NCBI RefSeq assembly: GCF_000430585.1
Contig: NZ_AUMH01000005.1
Span: forward strand, 1 to 64,000
Length of the DNA stretch: 64,000 nucleotides
DNA from: Alicyclobacillus herbarius DSM 13609
Lineage (GTDB): Bacteria; Bacillota; Bacilli; Alicyclobacillales; Alicyclobacillaceae
Direction of reading: 5' to 3'
Each line of letters opens with the position of its first letter. Within the stretch, counting starts at the first letter, position 1. Shown piece by piece: positions 18,060-25,835 of this stretch. The position numbers and the translations under genes are program-made. Below the pieces are notes generated by a model. It was not told where the DNA came from. It worked only from the letters and a program-made list of their open reading frames with translations, and did no database searches.

Positions 18060-19235
18060 TCACTGAATGATACCCTCACGAATGCCCTTGGCGACCGCCT
18101 CCGTCCGGTTCTTCGCCTGCAGCTTGCGGAGGATGGAACCGACGTATTCCGTGACTGTGTGTTCGCTGATATGGAGCCGTTTTCCGGTCTCCTTGGTGTC
18201 ATGACCATCGGCGATGCACTGCAGTACTTTACGCTCGCGCTGTGTGATTCCGCGCTGATTCCCGACGGCCTGCGCCGGCATGGAGTCGTACATACTCCGC
18301 TGCAATACCTTTCCGACACGGCTGAGCAGGCGGCTGACCAGACTCATGGTCTCTTCATCGACGGAAAACGGATGGCCTGCCTGATCGAGCAGGAGCGCTC
18401 CCATCGGGTGTTCTGACGGCCCGGGAATCGGGCAGACGAACAAGGACTTCAGCTGGAATCGCCGCACGTAGTGTTCCGGCAGGGCGGGCGTGACGTCTTC
18501 GTAAAACGCCGGATAGGAAACGTGCATCGCCCATTGCAAGACCGGAAGGCTGCGTTCGCTCTCATGAATGCGCACAATCTCGTCGACGTCCAGATTGTGC
18601 CCGTAGACTCCTTCCGCGGAATAGGTGAGGGGATTGTACAGGAACAGTGCCCCGCGTGCGAAATGGGCCACCCGGCACACGTACGTTACGGTGATCTCGA
18701 AAACGTCCGCCAGGTCCTTTGCACCAAACAGCGCATCGTCAAAGTCGAGCACCACGTCGTACGCCTCGTAGCGTCCACCCGCCGGGGCGTCGGTACTCGC
18801 GTTCTGCATGCGGGGAAGGTTTTCGATGACGGATCTCGAAAGGGCGCCCGTAACCGAGTGAACCCAGAGAAAGACCGCCTCCGCGTCCGTCACGTCGCAA
18901 TCCTGCCAGAGGACGGAGAGAATCAGTTCCTCCCAATGTTGGAGCAGCAGGATGAGGTCCGCTAGGCTTACGTGCGGCTGGTACGCGAGAATTTCTTCTT
19001 GAAATCGTTCACAAAAATCGCCTTCGTCCGCCAGTGCCGTATCTATGCGACCAAGTAGAAACCCGAACAGCGAGCGCAGGCTTTCCTGCGTGGGTCCAGG
19101 CAATCCAAGCTTCGCAAGGCGGGCTGCAAACGCGGCGCGGCACTGCGGTTCACCGGACTTGAGCGTTCGTAGGATGGTGTCAGCGGTGTGTTTGCGCACT
19201 CTCGGTACGAGCGGTGCGCCGTGGCGACGTGACAC
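18060..19235 (-). CDS. GAF-domain LuxR-family transcriptional regulator
   Basis: This 391-aa protein has an N-terminal helical region (about 1-150), a central GAF-like sensory domain (about 170-320, TYVCRVAHFARGALFLYNPL) and a C-terminal LuxR/NarL HTH (ITQRERKVLQCIADGHDTKE, then HISEHTVTEYVGSILRKLQA). It has no receiver domain, so it probably senses a small ligand directly. The start is a GTG behind GGAGG. It is divergent from the acyl-CoA dehydrogenase operon and is a clear paralogue of the regulator at 35278-36801, which holds an extra domain of about 115 residues. It is the best candidate for controlling the lipid-oxidation genes, with both paralogues bracketing the island. Confidence 0.88.
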   Translation of the reverse strand: MSRRHGAPLVPRVRKHTADTILRTLKSGEPQCRAAFAARLAKLGLPGPTQESLRSLFGFLLGRIDTALADEGDFCERFQEEILAYQPHVSLADLILLLQHWEELILSVLWQDCDVTDAEAVFLWVHSVTGALSRSVIENLPRMQNASTDAPAGGRYEAYDVVLDFDDALFGAKDLADVFEITVTYVCRVAHFARGALFLYNPLTYSAEGVYGHNLDVDEIVRIHESERSLPVLQWAMHVSYPAFYEDVTPALPEHYVRRFQLKSLFVCPIPGPSEHPMGALLLDQAGHPFSVDEETMSLVSRLLSRVGKVLQRSMYDSMPAQAVGNQRGITQRERKVLQCIADGHDTKETGKRLHISEHTVTEYVGSILRKLQAKNRTEAVAKGIREGIIQ

Positions 19236-19353
19236 TAGAACGACCTCCGTTTCTGGAATATCCTCTCCAATCCATCATAGCTTTGCACTTTCTGGCAGCG
19301 ATGGCTGCCCCGGGCCCTCGGACAATCTCCTAAACGCAGCCCCCTTGATTTCC

Positions 19354-19410
19354 AGGGATACACTTCCCGCAGACCAGGGGTTCTCACAATATTCTACAGG
19401 ATTTTAAATA
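19354..19410 (+). promoter_or_regulatory. promoter and shared 57-bp element, copy A
   Basis: This element lies 115 bp before the acyl-CoA dehydrogenase operon. It contains a -35-like TTCTCA (19381-19386), 17 bp, then TTAAAT (19404-19409). Upstream are AGGGA, CCC and AGACCAGGGG. The whole 57 bp aligns without gaps with copy B at 30863-30919 at about two thirds identity, with a CCC/GGGG inverted repeat over the -35 region in both. It is probably the binding site of a common activator or repressor, perhaps one of the flanking LuxR proteins. Confidence 0.6.
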
Positions 19411-19525
19411 GAGCTGTGAAGAAGCTTCACTACATAGCGCATATGGTGCCTTGTGGATTCCTGCCTAGGTGACCGAGTCTGCTTTTTTCAACCGATGAAT
19501 GATGTCCCCGACAGGAGTGATGGTC

Positions 19526-20680
19526 TTGATCTCGTTTCGGCCCACGGAAGAAGAAGTCGGATTAATCCAGGTCGCGCGGGACTTCGCCAAAGAACGCATA
19601 CGTCCCGCCGCCCGCGATGCGGAGGACGCACTGTCCGTCCCCACAGAACTCGCCGCGAAGGCGGCCGAACTCGGTTTTCTCGTCATGGAATTGCCGGAAT
19701 CCCTGGGCGGCCTCGAACTCAGCGTCGTCTCGCAGGTTCAGGTGTGGGAGGAACTGGCCTATGGCGATCTCGCCCTTGTGCAAGGCTGGCCCGGCCTTGG
19801 CGACGCTGCTTCGTTGCTCCGGTTTACCGCGTATCTACCAAACATTCGGTCGCAGCTCACGAGCGTCGAGATGGACGGCTGCGGACCCACCACCGCCTGG
19901 CTCGACGCGAGCGATCCGAATGTGGCATGGGACAGTGCACCTAGCCTCGTGCAGATTGGCAACGGATACGTCCTGCGCGGTACGTCGCGCCCCGTACGCA
20001 TGGCGCGGGACGCGACGTGCCTGCTCGTCAGCGCGCGCGACGAACAGGGCGTCCCCGTCATCCTCTGGCTACAGCGTTCGCAATCGCCCTGGACGGTTGA
20101 GGAGGGGGACGTCCGGCTCGGCCTGCTCTCTGCGGGCGTGCGGCGTCTTCGCTTCGACGACCTCGAGGTGGGGCCGGAAGATGTCCTGGCCCGCGGCGAG
20201 GGAGCCGAAGCCTTGCTCGCACGCTCACTGCCACGCGTGCGGACGCTGCAGGCGGCCAAGGAGCTCGGGCTGATGCGCGCCGCGCTCGAGTATACGGTCG
20301 AGTATACCGCGGGCCGCAAGGCGTTCGGGCAGGAGATTGCCAAGTTCCAGGGGGTGTCGTTCGTGGCCGCCGACATGCAGATTGAGATGCAGGCCGCGCG
20401 CATGCTCGTCCTAAAGGCAGCCCTCGATATCGACCAGGAGCGCCCGGAGGCGGATGAGTCGTCGCTTTACGCCTTGGCGAGGGCCCATCGCGCAGCCCGG
20501 TTTGTCAGCAACAACGCGGTGCAGTTGCTTGGTGGATCCGGATTCGTCAAGGAATACCCGGTGGAGAAATGGATGCGCGACGCGCAGGCGCAGGTCATGC
20601 TGTACGGGCGCGAGGCCGGCTTCCTGCTCGACGCGGGAGAGCGGCTCGTCCATCCGAAAGGAAAGGTGGCGGTCTCGTGA
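19526..20680 (+). CDS. acyl-CoA dehydrogenase-like subunit lacking the catalytic Glu
   Basis: This protein of about 384 aa has the acyl-CoA dehydrogenase fold: an N-terminal helical domain with RDFAKERIRPAARDAEDAL, a mid beta domain and a C-terminal helical domain with GRKAFGQEIAKFQGVSF. Two usual features are missing. The FAD-binding LTEPxAGSD segment is replaced by TTAWLDASDPN, and the catalytic base position (IFEGT in the neighbour) reads MLYGREAG, with Tyr in place of Glu. Together with the complete dehydrogenase encoded directly after it with a 4-bp overlap, this suggests a heteromeric alpha2-beta2 enzyme like the FadE pairs of actinobacterial steroid degradation. The start is uncertain: TTG 19526 has AGGAG nine bases before it, while ATG 19499 is the longest option. 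Confidence 0.85.
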   Translation: MISFRPTEEEVGLIQVARDFAKERIRPAARDAEDALSVPTELAAKAAELGFLVMELPESLGGLELSVVSQVQVWEELAYGDLALVQGWPGLGDAASLLRFTAYLPNIRSQLTSVEMDGCGPTTAWLDASDPNVAWDSAPSLVQIGNGYVLRGTSRPVRMARDATCLLVSARDEQGVPVILWLQRSQSPWTVEEGDVRLGLLSAGVRRLRFDDLEVGPEDVLARGEGAEALLARSLPRVRTLQAAKELGLMRAALEYTVEYTAGRKAFGQEIAKFQGVSFVAADMQIEMQAARMLVLKAALDIDQERPEADESSLYALARAHRAARFVSNNAVQLLGGSGFVKEYPVEKWMRDAQAQVMLYGREAGFLLDAGERLVHPKGKVAVS

Positions 20681-21897
20681 TTTCACTGGAATTGACGGAA
20701 CCGCAGAAGCAGGTTCGCGATCTCGTTCACTACTTCGCCGAGCATGAGATGCGCCCTATCTCGATGCAGGCGGACAAGGAAGAGCGCGTCCCGGACGACT
20801 GGCTGGCGAAGGTGAACCGTATGGGCATCACGCTCAGCACGCCGGGCGGGGGCGGTGGGACCAAGTCGAAAAGCGCCGAAGACGAGAGGGTAGACCTGGA
20901 GGTGCGCCGCCAGGCGAACCGCCTCAGCGTCATCGCGGCGGAGGAAATGGGCTGGGGCGATCCGGCCATTGCCCTCACGCTTCCGGGCCCTGGACTCGGC
21001 GGCCCGCCCGTGCAGGCTGCGGGTACACCGGAGCAGCGCGAACGGTTCTTGTCCATCTTCACGCGGGATGAGCCGCGCTGGGGAGCGTACGCCCTGACAG
21101 AGCCGGGGGCCGGATCGGACGTGGCGGGCATTCGCACATCGGCCAAGAAGGTGGACGGCGGTTATGTCCTGAACGGGCAGAAGATCTTCATCACCAACGG
21201 TGGGCGGGCGTCCTGGGTCGTCGTGTTTGCCACCGTGGACCCAAGTCTCGGCCGGGCCGGGCACCGTGCGTTCGTGGTCGAGAAAGGGATGCCAGGGTTC
21301 AGCTGTTCGCGCATCGTGCACAAGATGGGCATGCGCGCGTCGGAGACCGCGGAGCTCGTGTTTGAGGACTGCTTCGTTCCGGATGAAAACCTGCTTGGCG
21401 GCGAGGCGTACTACGCCGAGCGCGCGAGCGGCAAGTCCGGTTTCCGCGTGGCCATGTCGACGTTCGACACGACTCGCCCGGTGGTGGCGGCGATGGCGGT
21501 CGGCATTGCCCGCGCGGCCTACGAGTACACGTTGGAGTACGTACGATACGAGTACCCGAAATCCGGGCGGTCCTATCAGACGGCCTGCGAGCGCCTCGCC
21601 GCCATGCACCAGGACATCACGGCCGGTCGCCTGCTCACCTGGGAGGCGGCCTGGAAGGGGGACATTGGCCAGCCGAACGCCAAGGAGGCCGCCGTCTGCA
21701 AAGCGTTCGCCGGCAAAATGGCGCTCGACGTGTGCGCCAGCTGCCTCGAGTTGCTTGGACCGATTGGACTCAACGGTCACATCGTGGAAAAGCTCTATCG
21801 CGACGTCAAGGTCTACGACATCTTTGAGGGCACGAACCAGATTCAACACTTGATTATTGCGCGCCGGCTCTACGAGGAACAGGGGCTGCGCATTTAA
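20677..21897 (+). CDS. acyl-CoA dehydrogenase, catalytic subunit
   Basis: This 406-aa FAD enzyme introduces the 2,3-double bond in an acyl-CoA. It has the FAD/substrate motif ALTEPGAGSDVAGIRTSA near 138 and the C-terminal motif DVKVYDIFEGTNQIQ with the catalytic Glu near 386, ending in a canonical LIIARRLYEEQ helix. The GTG start overlaps the stop of the preceding subunit (GTGA), which implies translational coupling and equal amounts. A Gly/Lys-rich insertion (PGGGGGTKSKSAEDERVD) near residue 56 is unusual for the family. Confidence 0.93.
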   Translation: MISLELTEPQKQVRDLVHYFAEHEMRPISMQADKEERVPDDWLAKVNRMGITLSTPGGGGGTKSKSAEDERVDLEVRRQANRLSVIAAEEMGWGDPAIALTLPGPGLGGPPVQAAGTPEQRERFLSIFTRDEPRWGAYALTEPGAGSDVAGIRTSAKKVDGGYVLNGQKIFITNGGRASWVVVFATVDPSLGRAGHRAFVVEKGMPGFSCSRIVHKMGMRASETAELVFEDCFVPDENLLGGEAYYAERASGKSGFRVAMSTFDTTRPVVAAMAVGIARAAYEYTLEYVRYEYPKSGRSYQTACERLAAMHQDITAGRLLTWEAAWKGDIGQPNAKEAAVCKAFAGKMALDVCASCLELLGPIGLNGHIVEKLYRDVKVYDIFEGTNQIQHLIIARRLYEEQGLRI

Positions 21898-21933
21898 GAG
21901 GTTGTGCAGACACGCACCACGGGGGGACGAGGA

Positions 21934-22746
21934 ATGTCATACCAGACGCTCAAGGTGGAACGGCGCGATAAAGGCGTCGTCCTTTGGACCATCGACAACC
22001 CACCGGCGAACGCCATCGACGACACGTTGCTTGAAGACCTCGACAAGGCGGTCGAGGAGTTTGGCACAGATCCGGAGACGCGGGTGATTTTGGTCACCTC
22101 CGCGCACCCGAAGACGTTCCTGGCAGGCGCCGACTTAAAGATGATGATGCAGAATGCCGGTGATGTAGCCGGAAAACCGGGTGCAATCGCCGCAAAAAGC
22201 CGCCGCATACAGGAGACATTCGCGCGGATTGAGCAAATTCCGAAGCCGGTTATCGCCGCTATGAACGGCCATGCGCTCGGTGGTGGCTGCGAGTTCGCCC
22301 TCGCCTGCGACTTTCGCTTCCTCTCTAAGGGCTACATCGGCCTCAGCGAAGTATCGCTCGGTCTCATTCCGGGTGCCGGCGGGACGCAGCGCCTGACGAG
22401 GCTGCTCGGACGCGCCAAGGCGACGGAACTGATTTTCCGGGCGAAGCGGCTCACGGCAGAGGAGGCGGAGGGGATTGGCCTCATCACACGTGCCGTGGAA
22501 GAGGAGCGGCTGCTGCCGGAGGCACTTGCGTTTGCGGAAGAACTCGCGGAGGGTGCGGTGCAGGCCATGGGCCTGGCCAAGGGCTGCATCCTGGCCGCGA
22601 GCGAAGGGAGAGAGGACGGTTATCGCTGCGAGAGCGAGGCGTTCGAAAAAACGCTTGCGACTGGTGAACCAATCGAAGGTTTCGCGGCGTTCTTCCAGAA
22701 ACGCAAGCCGCAGTTTCTTCCTTCTAAAGCGGGCAACCGCACATAG
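21934..22746 (+). CDS. enoyl-CoA hydratase (crotonase family)
   Basis: This 270-aa enzyme hydrates 2-enoyl-CoA to 3-hydroxyacyl-CoA. The oxyanion segments are FLAGADLKMM and NGHALGGGCEFALACD. The two catalytic Glu are Glu120 (GGCEFA) and Glu139 (LSEVSLGLIPGAGGTQRL). The C-terminal helical region ends FAAFFQKRKPQF, as in short-chain hydratases. The ATG at 21934 is preceded by GGGGGACGAGGA. The longer GTG start at 21904 has no support. It follows the dehydrogenase pair by 36 bp and provides the second beta-oxidation step of the operon. Confidence 0.93.
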   Translation: MSYQTLKVERRDKGVVLWTIDNPPANAIDDTLLEDLDKAVEEFGTDPETRVILVTSAHPKTFLAGADLKMMMQNAGDVAGKPGAIAAKSRRIQETFARIEQIPKPVIAAMNGHALGGGCEFALACDFRFLSKGYIGLSEVSLGLIPGAGGTQRLTRLLGRAKATELIFRAKRLTAEEAEGIGLITRAVEEERLLPEALAFAEELAEGAVQAMGLAKGCILAASEGREDGYRCESEAFEKTLATGEPIEGFAAFFQKRKPQFLPSKAGNRT

Positions 22747-22811
22747 GTTGTTTTTTCGGACACGCATCAATGGAGGAAGAACCTATAGCACTGCAGAGGA
22801 GGAGGACCAAG

Positions 22812-23654
22812 ATGTCATCCTGGGATCTATTGTTGAAGGGCAAGGTCGCACTGGTGACCGGCGCTTCGCGTGGAATCGGGCGGCAGGACGCCTTGGCGCT
22901 GGCAGAGGCGGGGGCGGACGTCGTGGTCACCGACATCCTGATTGAGAGTGACGATACGAGCGCGGACACCGCGAAACAGTTCGGGCCACTCGCTCAAGTC
23001 ATGAACAGCACAAAGGTCGTGTATACGGAAAAGACGGCGCAGGAAATCCAGGCCATGGGTCGGCGATCGTTTGCCATCAAGATGGACGTGACCAACCGCG
23101 ATGAGGTGCGCTCCGTCGTCGAGCGCGTGAAGGCGGAGTTCGGGCGGATCGACATCCTCGTCAACAACGCCGGCACGCTCGATCACATCGCACAGATTGA
23201 GAACCAGAACGACGACCTCTGGGAGCGCGACCTGCGGGTGAACCTGACCGGTGCGTACAACTGCACGAAGGCGGTCTGGCCCATCATGAAGGAGCAGGGA
23301 TGGGGCCGCATCATCAACATGTCCTCGGTGGCCGGTACGCTCGGCGGATTTGGGCAAGCGAGCTACTCGGTAACGAAGGGTGGGCTGCTCAGCTTCACGA
23401 AGAGCATGGCGCTCGAGGGAGCGCGCCACGGTATCAACGTCAACGCGATTATCCCCGGCATCATCGCCACCGAGGCGTTTAAGATGGGCAACCCGAAGAT
23501 GAACGAGCGGATGACTCAGCGCACGGCCTTTCGCCGTCCGGGCGATCCGGAGGACATTGCGAACGCCATCGTCTTCCTGTGTTCCGACAAGGCGAAGTAC
23601 ATCACCGGCATCGGCTTGAACGTCTCCGGCGGCATTGAGCTGTTTACGTTTTAA
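22812..23654 (+). CDS. SDR-family 3-hydroxyacyl-CoA/alcohol dehydrogenase
   Basis: This 280-aa short-chain dehydrogenase has the cofactor motif TGASRGIG at residues 17-24, NNAG in the fourth strand, and the catalytic Tyr185 and Lys189 (SYSVTKGG). Between beta-2 and the DVTNRDEV strand it carries an insertion of about 25-30 residues (DILIESDDTSADTAKQFGPL and onward). Such an insertion is known from mycofactocin-associated SDRs, though no mycofactocin genes are visible here. Its place between hydratase and thiolase points to the third beta-oxidation step (NAD-dependent 3-hydroxyacyl-CoA oxidation). The ATG is preceded by a GGAGGAGGA site. Confidence 0.88.
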   Translation: MSSWDLLLKGKVALVTGASRGIGRQDALALAEAGADVVVTDILIESDDTSADTAKQFGPLAQVMNSTKVVYTEKTAQEIQAMGRRSFAIKMDVTNRDEVRSVVERVKAEFGRIDILVNNAGTLDHIAQIENQNDDLWERDLRVNLTGAYNCTKAVWPIMKEQGWGRIINMSSVAGTLGGFGQASYSVTKGGLLSFTKSMALEGARHGINVNAIIPGIIATEAFKMGNPKMNERMTQRTAFRRPGDPEDIANAIVFLCSDKAKYITGIGLNVSGGIELFTF

Positions 23655-23718
23655 GTCCGTGTCCGGACAACCTCTAGCGGCGCAGGATGCGCCCCATGGA
23701 GGAAGGAGGGATGCCATC

Positions 23719-24867
23719 ATGAACCGCGAGGCCGTTATCGTGGACGCCGTCCGGACGCCCATCGGCAAGCGGGACGGCGCATTTGCCGCAACACATCCGG
23801 TCGACATCCTGATTCCCGTCTTGCAGCGCCTCATTCAGAATTCGGGCATCGATCCCACAAGCGTAGAAGACGTCATCACGGGCTGCGTCACCATGACCGG
23901 AGAACAGGGTGGCAACATCGGGCGCCTGGCGGCACTCGGCGCTGGCCTTCCGGTCGAGGTGCCGGCGGTGTCACTCAACCGTATGTGTGCCTCCAGCCAA
24001 CAGGCCTTGCATTTCGCCTGCCAGGCGATTCTTTCCGGGGACATGGACATCGTCATTGCCTGTGGGGTCGAGAACATGTCGCGCGTGCCCATGGCGGCCG
24101 ATCTCGGACCCTTCAGCACGCAGGTCACGAGCAAGTACAACATCGTACCACAAGGATTCTCGGCGGAGATGATTGCGGAGAAATGGAACATTTCCCGCAT
24201 GGAGCTTGACGAATTCTCGCTCGCCAGCCACGAGAAGGCGGCGAAGGCGGCCGATTCGGGCCAGTTCGAGCGGGAAATCCTCCCCATCGAACCCGCCAAG
24301 GGGGGCGGCGCCTTCTCAGCGGACGAGGGCATCCGCCGCGACACGTCGCTCGAGAAGTTGGCCGGCCTGCGGCCGGCGTTCCGGCCGGATGGTGTGGTGA
24401 CAGCCGGGAACTCGAGCCAAATCAGCGACGGTGCCGCCGGGTTGCTGCTGATGTCGGCCGCGAAGGCACAGGAGCTTGGGCTGCACCCGCGCGCCCGCGT
24501 CGTGGCGCGGGCCGTGGTCGGCGTCGACCCGGTCATCATGCTGACGGGCGTTATCCCCGCGACGCAGAAGGTCCTGCAAAAGGCAGGCTTGTCTCTGGAG
24601 CAGATGGACGTCATTGAGATCAACGAGGCGTTCGCCTCCGTTGTACTCGCCTGGGCCCGCGAGCTTTCCCCCGACATGAGTCGTGTAAACCCGCGCGGCG
24701 GTGCCATCGCACTCGGTCACCCGCTCGGCGCAAGCGGAGCCCGCATCACCACGACCCTGCTGCACGAATTGGAGGATTCTGGTGGCCGGTACGGCCTGCA
24801 GGTCATGTGCATCGGCTTCGGCATGGCCACTGCGACCATCATTGAGCGCCTGTCGGCAGGCGATTGA
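23719..24867 (+). CDS. acetyl-CoA acyltransferase (thiolase)
   Basis: This 382-aa thiolase cleaves 3-ketoacyl-CoA with CoA. The nucleophile is Cys90 (LNRMCASSQQA), the catalytic His334 lies in GHPLGASGAR and the second Cys364 in VMCIGFGMATA. The start VIVDAVRTPIGKRDGAF is the family N-terminus. The ATG at 23719 lies eight bases beyond GGAAGGAGGG. The gene completes the beta-oxidation set of the operon and lies 20 bp before the R2lox gene. Confidence 0.94.
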   Translation: MNREAVIVDAVRTPIGKRDGAFAATHPVDILIPVLQRLIQNSGIDPTSVEDVITGCVTMTGEQGGNIGRLAALGAGLPVEVPAVSLNRMCASSQQALHFACQAILSGDMDIVIACGVENMSRVPMAADLGPFSTQVTSKYNIVPQGFSAEMIAEKWNISRMELDEFSLASHEKAAKAADSGQFEREILPIEPAKGGGAFSADEGIRRDTSLEKLAGLRPAFRPDGVVTAGNSSQISDGAAGLLLMSAAKAQELGLHPRARVVARAVVGVDPVIMLTGVIPATQKVLQKAGLSLEQMDVIEINEAFASVVLAWARELSPDMSRVNPRGGAIALGHPLGASGARITTTLLHELEDSGGRYGLQVMCIGFGMATATIIERLSAGD

Positions 24868-24886
24868 CAAAAGTGAGGTGTTGAGG

Positions 24887-25810
24887 ATGTCCAGCAAGAT
24901 GTCCAGCGAGGTGATGAACCTGCGGACCTTCAAGACGACCAGTGAGGCGAGTCTCCAGAGTGAGAGCTTTCCGCTGCGCCTGTACGAAAAGGCGAAGAAG
25001 CTCGGGATTTGGGATCCTGCGGACATCGACTTCCAACAGGACAAAAGAGACTGGGCCGCCATGTCGGAGGCGGACAAGGAAACGTTCCTGCGCCTGTTGT
25101 CCCAATTCCAGGCTGGGGAGGAATCGGTAGCCCTCGACCTCGTACCGTTGATTGACGCGGTGGCCCGAGACGGCCGTCTGGAGGAGGAGATGTTCCTTAC
25201 TACATTCCTGTTCGAAGAGGCTAAGCACACAGAGTTTTTCCACCGCTTTCTAAAAGAGGTCGTGCCCGGGGCAGGAGACCTAACGCGGTTTCACAGTCCC
25301 GCGTACCGCAAGATCTTCTACGAGGAGCTGCCGGAGGCGATGGGCCGCTTGCGCGAGAATACGTCCCCGTCCGCACTCGTCGAGGCCGCGGTCACGTACA
25401 ACATGGTGGTAGAAGGGGTTATCGCCGAGAGCGGCTACTACATCTTTTTTGAGACCGCGAAGAAACAGGGCAAGCTTCCCGGCCTCGTACAGGGGATCAC
25501 CTATGTCAAGATGGACGAGTCACGCCATATTAGCTATGGAACCTATCTCATCCAGCGTTGCCTTCAGGCGGATCCCAAGCTGTGGGACGTCGTCAATCGC
25601 AAGCTGACGGGCTTCGTGCCCACACTGCTCGGTTATATCGAAGAGAATTTCGATCCGCAAAGCCTGCCCGAGGGCATGGATTACAATAACTTCCTGACCT
25701 ATTCGTCGAACTTGCTGAGAAATCGCCTAACCGTCCTGGAACGGGCCCTCAAGCAGCCCATCGATGAGATTTACCGGATCGGCCAACGTGAGGTCGAAGT
25801 CATCGAATAA
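24887..25810 (+). CDS. R2-like ligand-binding oxidase (R2lox), Mn/Fe
   Basis: This 307-aa protein belongs to the ferritin-like R2lox group, which assembles a heterodinuclear Mn/Fe cofactor, binds a long-chain fatty acid in a hydrophobic channel and forms a Tyr-Val ether crosslink. All expected residues are visible with one constant offset of 9 from the studied Geobacillus protein: metal ligands Glu78, Glu111, His114, Glu176, Glu211 and His214, and the crosslink pair Val81 and Tyr171. It lacks the radical-transfer C-terminus and partner of a ribonucleotide reductase beta subunit, as which it is often mis-annotated. The ATG is 20 bp after the thiolase stop, with GAGGTGTTGAGG before it. Its physiological substrate is unknown; the operon suggests a lipid or hydrocarbon oxygenation. 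Confidence 0.92.
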   Translation: MSSKMSSEVMNLRTFKTTSEASLQSESFPLRLYEKAKKLGIWDPADIDFQQDKRDWAAMSEADKETFLRLLSQFQAGEESVALDLVPLIDAVARDGRLEEEMFLTTFLFEEAKHTEFFHRFLKEVVPGAGDLTRFHSPAYRKIFYEELPEAMGRLRENTSPSALVEAAVTYNMVVEGVIAESGYYIFFETAKKQGKLPGLVQGITYVKMDESRHISYGTYLIQRCLQADPKLWDVVNRKLTGFVPTLLGYIEENFDPQSLPEGMDYNNFLTYSSNLLRNRLTVLERALKQPIDEIYRIGQREVEVIE

Positions 25811-25835
25811 ATTCGCAGTTCTAGGAGGTTCTGTG

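Noticed and set aside
20683-21849. 388-codon open frame on the minus strand
   Set aside because: It lies exactly opposite the acyl-CoA dehydrogenase gene, has Arg/His-rich composition without family features and no ribosome site; a shadow caused by high GC at third positions.
22827-24707. 335- and 290-codon minus-strand frames
   Set aside because: They are antisense to the SDR and thiolase genes, with low-complexity Arg/Ser composition and no motifs.
24887-25810. ribonucleotide reductase beta subunit
   Set aside because: The Val/Tyr crosslink pair and ligand pattern are those of R2lox, the radical-transfer C-terminus is missing, and there is no alpha subunit gene.
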